NCBI GenBank assembly: GCA_937902565.1
Contig: CALFMX010000060.1
Coordinates: 1 to 14,511 of the forward strand
Length of the DNA stretch: 14,511 bases
From: an uncultured Spirochaetales bacterium
Lineage (GTDB): Bacteria; Spirochaetota; Spirochaetia; Sphaerochaetales; Sphaerochaetaceae
Direction of reading: 5' to 3'
This document shows, piece after piece, positions 13,910 to 14,511 of this stretch. Below the pieces are notes generated by a model. The model was not told where the DNA came from and did no database searches. It worked only from the letters and a program-made list of their open reading frames with translations. Both the position numbers and the translations under genes were made by a program. Every line of letters starts with the position of its first letter. Position 1 is the stretch's first letter.

Positions 13910-14511
13910 ATGCAATATATCATGTTGCCCTCATCGTTGGTAGGGTTCACCAACGATTACACCAAGATTGTGACGACGACTGCAGGGAAAACGGCGCTGC
14001 TGGTGCACGGGAACCTGGAGGTGACCGAAGCCGACCGCACCTGCAGCTGCTGCGGCTCGAGGATGCATGTGCATGGGACCGCTGACGCGAGCCTGCGCCA
14101 TGTGAGCGTCGGCCACGAGCCGATGATCGTCCAATTCGAGAAGGTGAGGCACTATTGTCCCCATTGCTCACAAACCCGGATGCAGGAGGTGCCCTTCCAG
14201 GCCAAGGGGCACCGGATCACCGAGCAACTGTACAATTTTGTGCGGGACCTGCTGTCATGGGGGCTCACGCTCAAGATAGTGAGCAAGATCGCCGGACTTG
14301 GAAAGAACACGGTCAAGCAGATCGACCTGGAACGGCTGCGCGATCTGTACACCATAGACGGTGAGCGACTGATCAGGCCCGAGCGGCAGGCCAGGGTGTT
14401 GGGCATCGACGAATTCCTGCTGCACAAGGGACATAAGTACGCCACGGTGATCATCGACATGGAGAGCGGGCACATCCTGTGGCTTGCCTACGGCAGGAAG
14501 AAGGCGTGCGT
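13910..14511 (+). CDS. ISL3-family transposase, N-terminal part (runs off window)
   Basis: Open from the ATG at 13910 to the window edge, 200 codons without a stop. The product begins MQYIMLPSSL and has an N-terminal zinc-finger region with cysteines at 45, 47, 48, 83 and 86 (RTCSCCGS and HYCPHC), as in the zf-ISL3 domain. A helix-turn-helix-like segment follows at about 104-140. The start of the DDE domain is LGIDEFLLHKGHKYATVIIDM (164-184, first catalytic Asp D167), characteristic of ISL3. AGGAG lies 11 bases upstream. The remaining catalytic residues, the right inverted repeat and the target duplication are outside the window, so intactness is unknown. Confidence 0.9.
   Translation, partial: MQYIMLPSSLVGFTNDYTKIVTTTAGKTALLVHGNLEVTEADRTCSCCGSRMHVHGTADASLRHVSVGHEPMIVQFEKVRHYCPHCSQTRMQEVPFQAKGHRITEQLYNFVRDLLSWGLTLKIVSKIAGLGKNTVKQIDLERLRDLYTIDGERLIRPERQARVLGIDEFLLHKGHKYATVIIDMESGHILWLAYGRKKAC

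Larger units (their letters stand above)
13841..14511 (+). mobile_element. ISL3-family insertion sequence, left part
   Basis: The transposase reading frame and its promoter define an IS that continues beyond the window. The left boundary must lie upstream of 13841, somewhere in 13708-13840, but I could not identify a terminal inverted repeat because the matching right end is not visible. The given start is therefore only the inner limit. It sits upstream of the HAD gene promoter, divergent from that cluster, and does not interrupt a recognisable gene. Confidence 0.7.

Overview
This is a GC-rich, gene-dense stretch of bacterial chromosome: twelve protein-coding loci, one of them decayed, plus the left part of an insertion sequence cut by the window's right edge. 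There are no rRNA, tRNA or CRISPR features that I can see and no gene-free stretch longer than about 300 bases. Most genes are housekeeping types: biotin protein ligase and biotin uptake, serine acetyltransferase, a tRNA methylthiotransferase, a TyrA-type dehydrogenase, phosphate acetyltransferase, phosphohexomutase, a ComEC-type channel and RsmA. Short-form Pta, a BioY biotin transporter and an ISL3-family transposase fit an anaerobic, fermentative bacterium. A Sphaerochaeta-like spirochaete is my guess, but nothing in the sequence proves the lineage.

Layout. birA (minus) and bioY (plus) are divergent and share a 67-base intergenic region that carries a BirA-operator-like inverted repeat. 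bioY is followed after 22 bases by cysE. cysE meets the minus-strand pair tyrA-mtaB head to head with no base between the two stop codons. Upstream of tyrA is a minus-strand MFS transporter pseudogene with one in-frame stop and one homopolymer frameshift. It diverges from pta (plus), which is followed by a MATE-family exporter gene. That gene overlaps convergently with the last gene of a five-gene minus-strand cluster: HAD phosphatase, phosphoglucomutase, an unknown two-helix membrane protein, comEC and rsmA. The cluster is packed with 4- to 146-base overlaps. A ~240-base spacer then holds the cluster's promoter and the start of an ISL3-family element.

How the genes relate. birA and bioY form a self-contained biotin module, in which biotin load on BirA probably controls biotin import. 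tyrA and mtaB are translationally coupled although their functions are unrelated. The five-gene cluster mixes metabolism, DNA uptake and rRNA modification and looks like an operon of convenience.

I see no clearly new multi-gene system. The best second-look items are regulatory or structural: a BirA operator with an unusually short spacer, two start codons buried in hairpins (bioY and the MATE gene), two promoters placed so that transcripts would be leaderless or nearly so (tyrA and the HAD gene), a seven-residue shortening of RsmA next to its SAM-binding motif, and a 146-base same-strand overlap of comEC into rsmA.
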